From: Blumeriella jaapii
Taxonomy: Eukaryota; Ascomycota; Leotiomycetes; Helotiales; Drepanopezizaceae
Direction of reading: 5' to 3'
DNA: 64,000 nt
NCBI GenBank assembly: GCA_009599575.1
Contig: VWND01000001.1
Coordinates: forward strand, 496,001-560,000
Below are positions 10,746 through 23,100 of this stretch, piece after piece (the first letter of the stretch is position 1; each line of letters opens with the position of its first letter). The notes beneath the pieces were generated by a model, which saw only the letters and a program-made list of their open reading frames with translations, did no database searches and was not told the DNA's origin. A program made the position numbers and the translations under genes.

Positions 10746-12471
10746 TGCAAATCTGTATCTGTCGAGATTGAATTGACGTTGGCGGTCTGCATTTCATGAC
10801 GTTCTCGGCAAGTGGGTTAGGTAAGGTATGTTGATATTGATCACGTGGTTTGCCCTCGGCATCAATTCAATCGTCTGATAGCGTGAGTAGAAAGGATGTT
10901 GTGGATTCAGCTGGTTCAACCAGCTAGCTATTTAGATTGTGATTATTTCATTACAAGTTAAACGAATTCGTTCACACTAGAAAGGCTTCCTCCTGCCCTA
11001 TCCACCTAAAGAAGTACAACATAAGGTAGGTCGCTCCATTCACACCATCCACGGAGTTGCCCGAAAAATCCTGTCTCTGTTACATATACCAATACCAAAC
11101 CCAACAAACATCCAGTGGCGGGATGGCTTGGTAGGCAAGCGGTCTTCAGGACGATCTGGACGGGAAACAATAACGTATTCAATTACGTTTGTAGACTAGA
11201 ACCTGGGGTTCTAGTTGAGTTTTGCCGGTTTCCCTTTTGGTTTTTCTCTTTTATTCCCTCTCGTGGTAATTCTCATGCCCATGGGTGCATTTTTTATTTA
11301 CGCAGTGGTTTTTTTGCGCTTTTTGCGAACGCGGGTTTGTTGATGTTTTGTACACAACGTAGCCGAGCCAGCCAACAACAACACCGTGCCGCACGGGCTG
11401 TTAGCATCATCATCCACTTGGGTAGAGTGAAGCTCCACGCATCTTGCAGACAATGTAAAATCCAGATTCTTGTCAGAGTACTTGTTCCTCATACGATACG
11501 CTCGATCTCATACTTCTCCTGGCAAAGCTGACCATAAACACAACACGCAAGCGCCGACCTCTCTGACTTTCTGGGAAGAGCTGTTCGTCATCTACCAACC
11601 AAGAGTGCATGGAAGAAACGAAGACCTGGAGCTGCTGCACCGTCCGTCCTTCCACGAAGCTTCGAGGCTCACCCAAGTGCCCCGGGAATACTTTACGTCT
11701 GTCAACGAGGAAAACAAGAGGGGTAGGCGTCCGCTCTGGAAGCAGCAGTTACGGCACGTCATGTTGTCGAAGCTCTCGTCGAGTTCCGAACGGGTCCAAG
11801 GATGGCGAGCTGGACCTGATGCAGGCCTGTCAGAGGGCGTGAAAGGAATCGCAGCAGTCGATCATTTCTACAGTTTGAGGACTTGGATCAAGACCCCTTC
11901 ACCAATCATTCAGTGGCATACGTGGATTCCAGATCTGGTGAGAGCGAGCCTCCCAACGTTTACGTATCTGCGCGACGAGTGTATTCGAGCCTTGAATCTT
12001 GGGTTGTGAAAGCGAACTCCGGAGCCACGATTTCGGTGCCAACAACGAGAGGGAGCATCGGTAAATGCATACTCGCCGCCACTGGCGGTGCGTGGTGGGC
12101 TTGATCGACTGCCAAAATAATCTTGACAGCAAGGGTGCGAAAGGAAAGGACTTGTAAATCTGTATTGAGGAAAGAACAGGAAGTAAACATTTCAGTAATT
12201 TCAAGAGCTCGGGGATTCGGATGCGTGCGTAACTGAAGATTCAATCTGCGCGGTCAAAAGATAAGAGCACGGAAATAGAACGGCATGAGGAGACAAAAGA
12301 CAATAGACTACAATTCATATTAAACTAGAACATCATACATAATAACAACAAAGGTATTCCAATCACCGACCCAAATCGCCCACAAGACACCAAAGCCCAG
12401 GTCTAAAATGAACCCCAAGAAAAGCGCCCATTCTAAAAGTTTTAAAGCGCCGAGACGAGGCAGGATAGCAA
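10746..12471. other. Intergenic, 1.7 kb, one doubtful ORF
   Basis: A 179-codon open frame (11,470-12,009, plus strand) is present but has no recognisable domain, no clear promoter and overlaps other frames; I do not call it a gene. A CACGTG hexamer lies at 10,842-10,847, about 100 bases upstream of the NAD-binding gene. 12,290-12,360 is A-rich. Confidence 0.5.
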
Positions 12472-15009
12472 TCAAAGCATCTCGTCATCGTCCTCGTCCA
12501 CCAGATCCCACTTCCTCGTAGTCAATTTCTTGACCTTCTTCACCGGGCTCTTACTCTGGTGTCTTTCCACCCTATCCTCATGCACACTCATCCGCTCAAA
12601 CGCCTCCTGCACACCACCGGTCCCACCAAGCTCCGGCGTGGCACTCCTATCCCTATCCCTGAGTCGACTTTCCCTAAGCGGTAACCTCTTACTCGGACTC
12701 CGCAGACTCGCCTCCCGCCTCAACATTTCCACCTCTCTCCTCAACCGCTCATTTTCGCTCTCCAAATCACCAATGACCTCCTTCATAGGGCCTTTGTGCG
12801 CGTTCTCCTTATCCTCGCTCTGGGATTGAGGTGGGGGGTCGTCGGCAGCGTCGATGCTGCGCGTGTAGATCTCGAGCTTCCGGTCGAGGTGCTCGTCGTT
12901 GTTGTCTTGTTCAGCGGCCCAGATGGATTTCCACCGCGCCATTTCGCTGGCGAGACGAGACTCCATCTCAGCGTAGCATTCCTCCCGGATCTCCTGCTCG
13001 AGCTCATTCATGCGCTCTTGCACGCTCTCTAGATGGGCTTCGGTTTCTAGGCGGAGCTGGAGAGTTGAAACAAGTTCGGCGCGGAGGCCGTCGATTTCCT
13101 CGGACATACGCGCAATCTCTAGTGCTGCAATTTCCATTGTCGTGCGTTCGGTATCGGTTGCTGGGGAGCGCTGATGGAAATAGTGGGATGCGGTAGTCTG
13201 GGCGAGAATGGTAGATGTGACGCTGGGGATGCGTGGGACTGTGATTTCGCGGGCCAAGGCAGAATATCGCAAGATTTGGGAGGTGGCATTGAAGTCTCCG
13301 AGGGGGTCGGCGGTGACTATCATGACTGCCTTTTGAGGGTTTCGGGGAGAGGGTGAGTGGTGGTGGTGAGAAGTCAGGGAAGAACCGGCGTAGTGAGGTA
13401 GAGAGGGAAATGAGTTAGAGAATAGGAGTTCAGTGAGCTTGCACTGACGAAAGGGTACAAGATTAGGCTACTTGCGTCAGTGCCGTGTTCGAGAATTAGG
13501 GGACCTAACGTACCTTTGCTGAGGATGCAAGTTCAGACTGCATCTGGAGGCATTGGCCAAGATACATCAAACTCTCGTTGATCTTTCCGGCCTCGGCCAG
13601 AGTCGCACCTTGAGTCTTCGCATCTCTAGCTCTCTCGCTTCCAGCCAGATCAACAATCGTGATAGCACTTCCTCCCCATTTATGCACTACCCGACTCCTC
13701 TTTCTCTTCTTGACCTCCACGCAGAAGAATCCGTGACTACGGCTTGACACGCTGTTGGAGCCAGTTCCCGCTACTCTTCTCTCGTTCAGGCCAGCCTCAA
13801 GAACCATCAATGCCTCGTTCATACCACCGCAGATGATTTTTCGTAACCCTGCAACCACCTTGCGATCAGGGGATTGTTCCGTAGGCTTGAATAGCAGCGG
13901 TCGGCGCTTGAAGTCCCGGACAGATTTTCCAGGCAGGGCAGGAGTCAGCAGATCAAAGATCCTATCGTTGTAGACCTCGTACATCGAAATCAAAATGGCA
14001 TAGTCAGCATCTGGATCCACGTCCACCGTCAGGTCACCAAGATCCGGGCTCTGAGGCAGCACAGAAGGTCGCTGCATCAAATTTCGACGAGGTAGAGGTA
14101 TGCACGAGGGCTCGCCCTTGAACGGAGATTTAGTAACGTACTTGACAGCTTTCGCAAGAGTAGATTGCATGTAGGAGGGGACGAAAGATTCCATGGGCAC
14201 TGTGTCAAAACTTTCTGACTGGGGGCCTGTCCGCTTGGTCTGGACGATATCTTCTTCCACGGGCACGACAACCCGTATGCTCTTGGGGCTCTCGGACGAG
14301 CCTAGCAGGGACGGATACAGGTGCCGCGATGTGGAATGCAGAGGCTGCGAAATGGCAGAGGAAGGCAAACGTACTACCATAGGGGTTGGGGCTCGGGAGC
14401 TGGCACGCGATGCACCGAGTGGTTCGGCGTACATGGCATCGATGAACATCTGCGCGGACATGACTTGGGCTTCGGAGGGATCGGACGCAGCCACTGTGGC
14501 CTGAAGGGATGGGGTCGTCGCTGGGTCTAGGATATTGTGGGAGATGGAGCGGAAGAGGACGTCCAGCGCCAGCTGAGTGAGGCCGCGCTGGGAGCGGGAT
14601 CCCAAGATTGTGTGGCTCTACACAGTTCTGTTAGCCAACAAACACTCAATATGTCAGCGAATGCAATGTCTACCTTTCCGCTACCTGTAACTCCCAACGT
14701 GGCGAGCAGCGCATCTCTGCCCTCCCCACCTTGTGGTCCTAAAACCCCTTCGAGAAGTGGCAGCACACCAGTTCCCTGGAAGAGATCCAGCTGTGTAGAG
14801 CCCTCCTCAAAAACCTCTGTAAATGCAAACTTCTCGATCGCCCGTCTGCGATTATCGTTTGGGGGGTTCAAGGTGATGTGTGTCGGCGGCGCATCTTCTG
14901 CTGGATCTTCGACTGTGAGGAATCGTTCGGCGGGAGCTTGGCTAGCAGGCGGCGGCCGCAGACGAAGATATACTTCGAAGAGATTAGCTTGTTTGGATTG
15001 ATTGTCCAT
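12472..15009 (-). CDS. Kinesin-like motor protein (possibly kinesin-6 type)
   Basis: Minus strand, three exons: 14674-15009, 13514-14617 and 12472-13467, with introns of 56 and 46 bp that keep phase 0. About 811 residues. The N-terminal motor starts FEVYLRLRPPPASQAP and contains the P-loop GVTGSGKSHTILG (the first intron splits GK|SH), the stalk motif YEVYNDRIFDLL, switch I NSVSSRSHGFF, switch II DLAGSERARDA, then INESLMYLGQCL, CKLTELLF and TADPLGDFNATSQILRYSAL. A long insert (roughly residues 130-260) lies between the P-loop region and the YEVYNDRIFDLL segment, as in kinesin-6 motors (MKLP/KIF20, fission yeast Klp9). A coiled coil follows (from MEIAALEIARMSEEIDGL) and a charged tail ends DEDDDEML. 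It is expected to move on microtubules, perhaps in the spindle midzone; the subfamily call is an inference. Confidence 0.88.
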
Positions 15010-15223
15010 TTTTGCGGATCCGAGAAGACTTGACGTTGTACGGAGTCGTAGGGAGGACGTTTCTCTGCCTCGAACGTTGTTGTCCCTAGGTCGCGATCGT
15101 TATCGGCTAAGTTGGCATAGCAACGCGAGATCTGTCGGGGTCTGTTGATAAACGTCCCAATATACACACATGTAATATGTTCATCTGACCTCTGCCACTT
15201 CTCCATCTCTGCTCCGAGGTATC
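15010..15223. promoter_or_regulatory. Divergent promoter between kinesin and PD-(D/E)XK gene
   Basis: Only 214 bases separate the two divergent start codons (15,009 minus and 15,224 plus), so both promoters must lie here or overlap the neighbouring 5' UTRs. No clear TATA box is seen. Confidence 0.5.
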
Positions 15224-16615
15224 ATGGAACCAGACCAAGACGATTCTCCCAGCTATATCAATTTGTGGCTCGCGAAGATTGATGGGTCTGACCCCGCAGG
15301 GTTACATAACCAGCACGACCAAGATTCAACACCATCGTTTTCTTCGAGATCAACTCCTCCATCATCAGCATCGCCCTTCGTACTGCACGGCCGATCAGAG
15401 AAAGCAAAGCGCAAAAGAAGAATGAACGGGGATGCGGCTTCAGATGCGAGCGGAGAAACGTCGCGCACGAAAATGACGGCCACTTCTTTCTCCAAACGCC
15501 CCATCTCAAGTCGCCAGCGCTCGAACAGCCCGACTCGCAAAGCATTGAGTCAGTTGAAACTAGCAACCCCATCATTGCGAGTCTGCCAGCCTGACATCAG
15601 GCTGGAGCAGCCACCTGCGGTGAGACAGCTGAGGAGCATGCTCATCAACAAGCTGTCAGCAGAAGTGATTCCATACAGTCTCCAGGTGATCTTGTTCCCG
15701 CTTGATCAGGTCTAGTGTTAATCTGGTCAGCCTCGACTTCGAGCCTCAGATCCCGACCAATTCCAAGTTTTGGGTCCTCTCTTCGAAGAACCTACGATCC
15801 GGCACCCCGCCTCGTACACCGATAGTCTCTGGGAGGTAGCAGACAAGATATACAACGAGGCACGCCGGTGCCATGATAATCACCTTGACGAGAACGCATG
15901 GATGAAGGTCGTAAACAACGTTCTCGATTCTACAGAGCTCGGCGAAGATACATCCATGCTCCGCGTCCATAGCATCCAGACGCAATCCGTCGACCCCACC
16001 TACCTTCCCCAACATATATCCCAGTCTTTTGCGAGGAAAGCAGACCTTGCACTCGCCTTCTCCTGTGACCATCCGTCTGTCGCAGCGGCTATCGAACCTG
16101 TGCAGAAAGCAAACCCAGACCTGTGTCTCAGCCAGATGACGGACGCATATACGAGTACCGTACCCCTGGCTTGTTGTCTGGAGGTAAAGGAAGGGGGAGG
16201 GGATTATAACGAGGCAGTCCTACAGCTAGGAATTTGGTGTGCTGCAGGCTTAGAGCGGTTGCGTGGATTGCGAACACTTGCTGAACCTGACAGTAGAAGT
16301 GATCTCGAGGAGGAGTTACCACCGTTTCTGGGGTGGACTGTTGTGGGTCATGATTGGAAATTACACATCTCGTGGAAGGATAAGGGTGGAAATGTCGTAA
16401 GTTCTTCTCTCGGACTGCGCTCCCTAGTACTTCGCTATATTAACGTGCGTCCTTCCTGGTAGATTGTGCTTGGTCCCTGGCGGGCGTTAAGCGCTGGCAC
16501 GAGCAGTCACGCAGAGATTTTGATCCTAATGGCCTTGATTCGGACTGTCAAGAAATGGCTGGAGGGAGAATACTGGGGATGGATGTGTCAGAACGTGCTA
16601 AGCGGCTTGAAGTGA
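15224..16615 (+). CDS. Fungal PD-(D/E)XK nuclease-like protein
   Basis: Three exons: 15224-15685, 15731-16396 and 16463-16615, with introns of 45 and 66 bp in phase 0; 426 residues. The N-terminal 150 residues are Ser/Pro/Lys-rich and probably disordered (RRMNGDAASDASGE, SNSPTRKALS). The globular part has the plan of the PDDEXK-like family widespread in filamentous fungi: ARRCHDNHLDENAW, PTYLPQHISQSFARKADLAL with the candidate catalytic Asp (about D259), then CLEVKEGGGDYNEAVLQLGI with the E-x-K pair (about E305 and K307), and a terminal PWRALSAGTSSHAEILILMA segment. The D...ExK set is intact, so nuclease chemistry is possible, but the cellular role of this family is unknown. It shares a short divergent promoter with the kinesin gene. 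Confidence 0.8.
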
Positions 16616-18672
16616 TATCAAAGGTGTTTATTCTGGCGGTCATAGTTCGACAGCACGTATTACCTCCATAAGAATGCTTGGTACTCTATGTCCCCACTTC
16701 TGCATCGAGATCTCGACTAAGTTATTATTTCTAGTACGATGGAGACAAGAACGTTACTATCAGTATGGACTCAAATGTCAATTCAGCTGCATCCTTACTA
16801 CCGACGCACATTCGAGGCCAGAGAGTTTGTCGTGTGGATTACTACCTGCCTGTCGCGGCCCTGCCTCAAAAACTTCCTTGGCTGTGAAGTGTGACAGCAA
16901 TCAATGCTCGCGGGTGCCACGCTCACGGATGGTGCCGTATCTGAAACACCCAATTCCAGCTCTGAAGCAAATCTTTGGGATCCATTTTCGGCCAACTTAC
17001 CACCTGGCAGGTATCTGTATTCCCAGATGAAATCGAGTTGTGTTGAGAATAAAAGTAGTAGTTGGGCAGCACTGCATTGATGCGAGGTTTGGAGGCTGAT
17101 CTTTGTCATAATCCAGTGCAGGCCCATTTCAAACTGATCATTTTCCAAAGTGATACACTCTTACGAAATACAGTCGCTGCCTAAAGCAACATATATTCCA
17201 TGGTAAGAGAACAGTCCCGAGCATTCCACTCCATGATTTTGACTAGTCGAGAGTGCGGTCCTAGTGTGCAGTATATCTCGTTCTCGGTTGAAAGTTCTCT
17301 GCGACTCTCCACTCCATTTTGACCAGGCCAGGGCGATTTCATTACGTCGCCAGAGGGCAAGACCTCCAAGATCCCGGAATTACCACTGTTGAGGAATCGA
17401 CCTTTGGCGTGGCGTATCTCCCCTGCACTTTGCAAGGTCTCGAGTGGTGGTGTTCTTGTACGCATCATAACTGATGATAGAAGTTGCCGAAAAGGAGTTT
17501 GTCTGTTGTTGTGTTCAGATGCAAGCTCCTGGAACCGAGTCTCGTGACAGCGGCAGTCTCGGTTCAGGAAAACAACTACGTCCAAGGGTTGATGAGAGAG
17601 TGGCGATTGTTCGTGGATTGAAGACACGGGCAACATTATGTAGGATGCAGGTATTGCTTAAATAATACGAACGATAATTGCTATGGATATCATTCACTCG
17701 TGATTCATACAGGAGTTGTTGCGAACAGGCCAGAGCTGGGCAGTCTCTTGACGATATCCAACTCTCAAGTGCAGGTGATGGAGTGAAATCCACGAATGTA
17801 GATATCAATAGAACAATCTACCGCCATCGGATCTACAGTTCAAGGGGGTTTGGTCGTGTTCTTTATTCGATATCGTAGCTGATATCCGAAAGGTACAGTA
17901 CAAGTCAACAATCTATTATTTTTTGGAAGCGCAAGCCACTCTTTCCCGGCCTAGATACTGTGTAGCCATATAACACTCAATGCAGCTGGCAATCTCGAGC
18001 TCCAGGTATCCATCAGAGGTGTTGATAATAGCATATGAACTCAGCAGGATGTCCCCCTTTTACTTACCTCTCCGTCGTGCGTCCTACTGGGCAGCATCGT
18101 ATTTTGCTGACAAACGATCGTAACTATATGATCTTTGATCTCTAACCGGCGACAGCCTGCTCATGATCCACAAGTTTCGTCCCACACACGAACTCCATTC
18201 CAGATATTGCTCCCAGAATACAGACACTCATATGCCATCAAGCTGCTTTCTGCACCACTGGCAGCACGAAGTGGCCCTCAGCGCCACTTCTGGATATTGC
18301 GCAGCTTCATAAAGGCTTATTTTCTTCATTTCCTGAAGGAAGATGATGAGCACCAGACATGAGTTTGAAAAGGAGGGTTACTGTGTTTGAGCCACGTTCT
18401 GTCCGAGGAGTGGCTCCCGAGTCGTACGACGACGGATCAATCGAGACAGATTCTCTGGCGTCAAAACGTCCTTCTTTTCTACAGTACCTTTTCAAGGAAC
18501 GAGAAGCTTAGCCTCCGGGCCTACACGTTTTCTATTTTCGTTTCTTCTTAACATATAACGATTTTGGACTGGCCGATGTCTCAATCCTTTCGAGAAAATA
18601 TAATCTGGGCATGCAGATTGATCACGAGTTTATTTATATCCATATTTTGTACATTTGCCCCGACGCTAATAC
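16616..18672. other. Gene-poor border region next to the transposon block
   Basis: It holds the decayed kinase fragment listed separately, and a 50-codon coding-looking piece at 18,359-18,511 (plus). Nothing else is supported. The GC content falls towards the transposon border at 18,673. Confidence 0.5.
17181..17636 (-). pseudogene. Decayed protein-kinase N-lobe fragment
   Basis: The minus-strand frame ends with a segment that looks like the start of a fungal protein kinase domain: GILEVLPSGDVMKSPWPG (strands 1-3 with the candidate ATP-binding Lys), RRELSTENEIYCTLG (helix C with its Glu), HSRLVKIMEWN and LTMEYM (hinge), followed at once by a stop. No catalytic loop, DFG or activation segment can be joined to it: downstream minus-strand sequence (16,800-17,180) is broken in all frames. 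It is most likely a remnant of the large fungal kinase-like family. The upstream 80 residues are not recognisable. Confidence 0.45.
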
Positions 18673-18704
18673 GGTAAACGTGATTATATCCCAAAAACAA
18701 TAGG
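18673..18704 (+). repeat. Left TIR of E1
   Basis: 32 bp starting GGTAAACGTG and containing TATCCCAAAAACAAT. It matches the right TIR of E1 and both TIRs of E2. Two CACGTG hexamers follow at 18,720-18,725 and 18,730-18,735 in the subterminal sequence. Confidence 0.85.
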
Positions 18705-19482
18705 CCCGGCGAGAAGGCCCACGTGGCCGCACGTGGGAGGATGCACAGATCATAAACCAAATAAGAAATAAAAAGCGAGACCCTATTAAACAATTGTTTT
18801 ATGCGACGCGTTTAATATTTTTACAACTATTTATATTTATTTACAATTTATCGCTTTTTTTATTAATACGACGTTCTTAAACCTTTTGAAAGCTTACAAT
18901 TTTAAAATCAACGCTATCGATTATAATTTTGTTATTTAAAATTATATGCGCAAAAGTAAAATTTCCAAAAAACGACGCGAATTAAGCAGGCGATCGAAAG
19001 TAAAATTGCGCTGGCGATAACTCAGATATGCTTCGTTTTTTTATTTAATAAGCAATAAGATTTATATATTTTTTAATTATTCGCAAACGCGTAGCAGCTC
19101 GATTTTCAATTTTTGGCAAACGATTAAAAGTTGTTAATATTTGCTAATTTCGAAAAATAAAATTTATTAATATAACGATTTCTGCCGATTTTCTTTCTAA
19201 ACTATACATCCGCTTTGCTAGCGTCGCCGAAGATAAATCGAAAAAAAAAGCCGTATATTATATTAATAAATATCGTAATATTATTTATTTTAATATCCAG
19301 ATTATTAAATATACTATCGTTTTTTATATTTATTTTAAAAACGCGTCGCGTTTAAACGATAATTTTTTAAGTTTTTTATCGATATTAATTTTATTTAATA
19401 AACTTTTTATAAATACGCGGTTAATTTAATTAAAAGCGTCGCTTATCAGCTTTTGCTTTGCAGCTAATACTGATTTAGTAAA

Positions 19483-19752
19483 TGTGACGATTCACTCTTT
19501 TGCCACCTCGTGTGTCACCCCAGCAACTACGTATAGTTGCAAGCTCCCTGGTCTCCTGGTGGGTCTCCTATCAATTATAGAAACTATCATGTATATAAGG
19601 CTCTCTCCCCTTAGCAACCTCTGCCTTCTGCAGTTGTTGATTCTAAATAAATATTTTTATTGTTACAGAACCAAAAGCTCGTTTCTCATACCATATGAAC
19701 ACGGCGACCAATTGACTGATTTCCTAGCCCTTCGACTAATTAAATCGTCATA
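19483..19752 (+). repeat. 5' LTR
   Basis: 270 bp, starts TGTGACGATTCAC and ends AAATCGTCATA. It differs from the 3' LTR almost only by C/T and G/A transitions, as RIP would leave. Confidence 0.9.
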
Positions 19753-20157
19753 TTATTAACAACTCTTTTTCTACGCTGACGACGGCGTAAACTATCTCTT
19801 CCCTCGAATTCCTCACGGATCACACCAAGATAATCGACCGGTCGTAAAAAGGCCTATTTCCGCACTTCGCGAAAGATAGCTTCTGTTTAACGATCCCCCT
19901 TTCAGCAAAGCTTTTCAGCTTCTGCTACTACATCTCAACCTCCCTCCTTTTTTTAATCAGCGAAAAAGCAACCTCCCCCAAAAGCTTTTTCTTTTGAAAA
20001 ACAATCCTCCCCCCGAAAAAAAAAAAACAAAGGAAAAGGCAGAGCGCCAACCACTTCGCCTGCCATCTCCCAGCCTAGCGCTAAAAGCGTTTAATTAAGA
20101 CTTCTGCAAAATCAACTGAAAAAAGCGCAAAAGCGTAAACGACAACTTTTAAAAGCT

Positions 20158-23100
20158 ATGCGATTGCGACAGACCCCTCAATCAAAGCGTTTAATAAAAT
20201 CTATCGAACGTATTTCTGCCAATCGCGAATCTGCTGCTTTTCCCCTTCCTCGCAACGTCTCATTTCAACCAACAAACGCTGCAAACCAACCTCCACGCTT
20301 TTCGCGAATTCTTTTTGAATCTCCCCCTGACGGCCAAAACCCTAGCGCGCCTTTTAAACGCTATAATTTCTATTTATCTGCTGATTCTCGACTAGCTCGT
20401 ATAAAACGCGTTTCGAACTTTAAGTTTAAGCTAAATAATAGTAAAAATTACAAAACACGCCACTGAAAAACTAAAGTTTTCGATAACCTCGAATTCTACC
20501 ACGACTACTTCGCTAGCGATCGATTCCGCAAAAATTATATACTCGATCAGACCGAAAGCGTAGCAAAAAAATTCCTAACTCCGCGTATTTTAAACCGTTC
20601 CGACCCTACACCTCCCGAAAAATTAATAAAAAAGGTCGCCGATTTCCTGGCCGACTCTTCAAACGTTTAAAAAGCGGAAAACGAATTCAAAATGCTTGCA
20701 ATAAATACGCACGACGACTTTTAGCGATTTTATCTGCGATTTTCCATTTTCGCAGCGAACGCTCAAATACAAATTAACAAACAGCTTCGAAACGCTTTTC
20801 GCGATAAAATACCAAAGCGTTTACAAAAAAAGCTGCATTTAAAATAAACGCGTACAACGACTTTCAAGAATTGACTTATCGCCGTCCGTCAAAAAAAAAC
20901 AAAGTCAATTAGCTAAACGAATTTTATACGCGAATCGCTTTTCAACCAAATCTATTATTCATTAAAATAATAAATCCTTAACCAAAGCGTACTACGAATC
21001 AAATCGTACGTACGAAAATCGTTTAAATGCTTCACAAGCTCCTTTTTAGCCCCTTGTTTTTCCTTTTTCTCCACGCCAAAACGCCCCCTCTAGCGTTCTT
21101 TCCTTTCGATCGGATCAACGATAACGCTCGTTTTTTATTCCATACCAAAAGATTCAAGGCCAATCTGTACGACCTTTTACGGGCCGACCCTCGGTTCCAT
21201 TCAAAAACCCTTCCAAGCTGGTAAATATAAACGAAATCGAACCGGCCGAAAATTCGCTTTCTGATAATAATAATAAAAACGAAAACCCCTCTTCAAACGA
21301 CTTTCAAAACGCATACGAAAAAATCGAAAGCTCTCCCGCTAATCGAAAAAACGTTCAGGCCTAAGCAAAGCCTCCTTTTTAAGCGTATTACGCGATATGC
21401 GTTATTTTAACGTTCGAAAGCTTTTTAATAGCGACTTATTAACAATCCCCGTTACACTTATCAAAAATGGCCTTTCGTACAAAATGAAAGCGCTCGCCGA
21501 TTCTAAAGCGAACGGTTATGCGTTAATCGATTCGGCGCTAATCAAATCTCTTTTTTTTTTTTTAAAATCTTTAATTTAATTTTTCCCGGCTCCTTTTTCT
21601 GTAAAAAAGTATAATAAAGCTCGTAGCTATTCAATTACATATTTTACGCTTTTCAACCTTATTATTAATAATCGAATACAATCGTTTATTTTTTTTTTAA
21701 TTATTAATTTCGGAAATCATAATATAATTTTAGGAAAAGCTTGGCTGGCCGAACATCAAATTCTACTAAACTATAATAAACGCAAGTTTTATTGGCCGAA
21801 ATCTTACCCTCCCACAGCCTTTTACGCTCGTTGTATTAAAGTTTTTTATTTACACCCCCGAAAGATTTAATCTCGCCATTAAAACGACGCTGTAAAACGT
21901 AATAAAAACCTTGACCAATTGTAACAAACCTACGACGCTGTGCGAAGCGCGAAAAGGTCGAATTTCACTCGCGGTGCCAATTTCGATAGCGACGCCAATA
22001 AAATAATACAAAAAATTACACTACCTTTCCAAGCTGCCGATCCCCCTTCTATTATTTCTTCTTCTTTTTTCCTTTCGTCAAAACAGCTTTTTCGTTCTAC
22101 GAAAAACAATTATACCAAAAACCGAAAAAAAATCTTCGCCGCGATAGCCTTTCAGCTTAATATAATCGATAATTTAAACAAGCCATCTTCTGAACCTTTT
22201 AAACGACCAATTCGAAAACGAATCCCTTAACCTACTGCTTATCCAATTTCCATCTGCCAGATTATTACACACGCTTTTAAGCTGATCTCCAAAAAAAAAG
22301 CAATTAAAATGTTTTCAACTTTCCTGTACGAAATCGACAAAATACTAAACGATTTTACGTATAACATTTTTCTTAAAACCCAATCTTATAATCTTTTCGA
22401 ACGTTTCAGAACCAATAAAATATCGATTTCGACCCTTTTAATCAGCTTAGCAAAGCTAATTTCGAATAAATCTTTTTTCGAATTTTTTCCCCCGAAGTAC
22501 AAAAACTTCGAACACATGTTTTCTAAGGCCGCCAATAACGAGCTAGCCTTTCACCGGCCTTACGACCATAAAATCGAGCTTATTGTAAATAAAAAAAAGC
22601 TGAAATACATTTTTTTGTATAAAATATCGATTTTAAAGCTCGAAATTGTCAAAACTTATTTGCAAAATAATCTTAACAAAAGTTTTATCGAATTTTTCAC
22701 CGCTTCCTTCGCTGTTCCAATGCTTTTCGCTAAAAAACCCGACGGTTCATTGCGTTTTTATATCGACTATCGAACCTTTAATAATATTACTCGTAAAAAT
22801 CGCTATCCCCTTCCTTTTATCGATAAAACCTTTGCTCGTTTTTCGAAAGCGCGAATTTTTACAAAGCTCGATATTCGTCAAGCTTTTTACAAAATTCGAA
22901 TAAACTCCGCCAATAAAAAACTAACGACGTTTCGTACGCGTTACGGCGCTTATAAATGCAAAATGCTACTTTTTGGCCTTATTAATAGACCCGCAATTTA
23001 TCAACGCTATATAAACGACGTTCTTTTCGATTATTTAAACGATTTTTGCATTGCATATCTAAATAACATTTTTATTTATTCGTCCGACCCTTTAAAATAC

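Noticed and set aside
11113..11220. tRNA-like D-arm (GCTTGGTAGGCAAGC) followed by GGGTTCTAGTT
   Set aside because: The T-arm does not pair, the T-loop lacks the conserved GTTCRA order and no anticodon stem can be drawn.
11470..12009. 179-codon plus-strand open frame
   Set aside because: No domain, no clear promoter or splice context, and competing frames on both strands.
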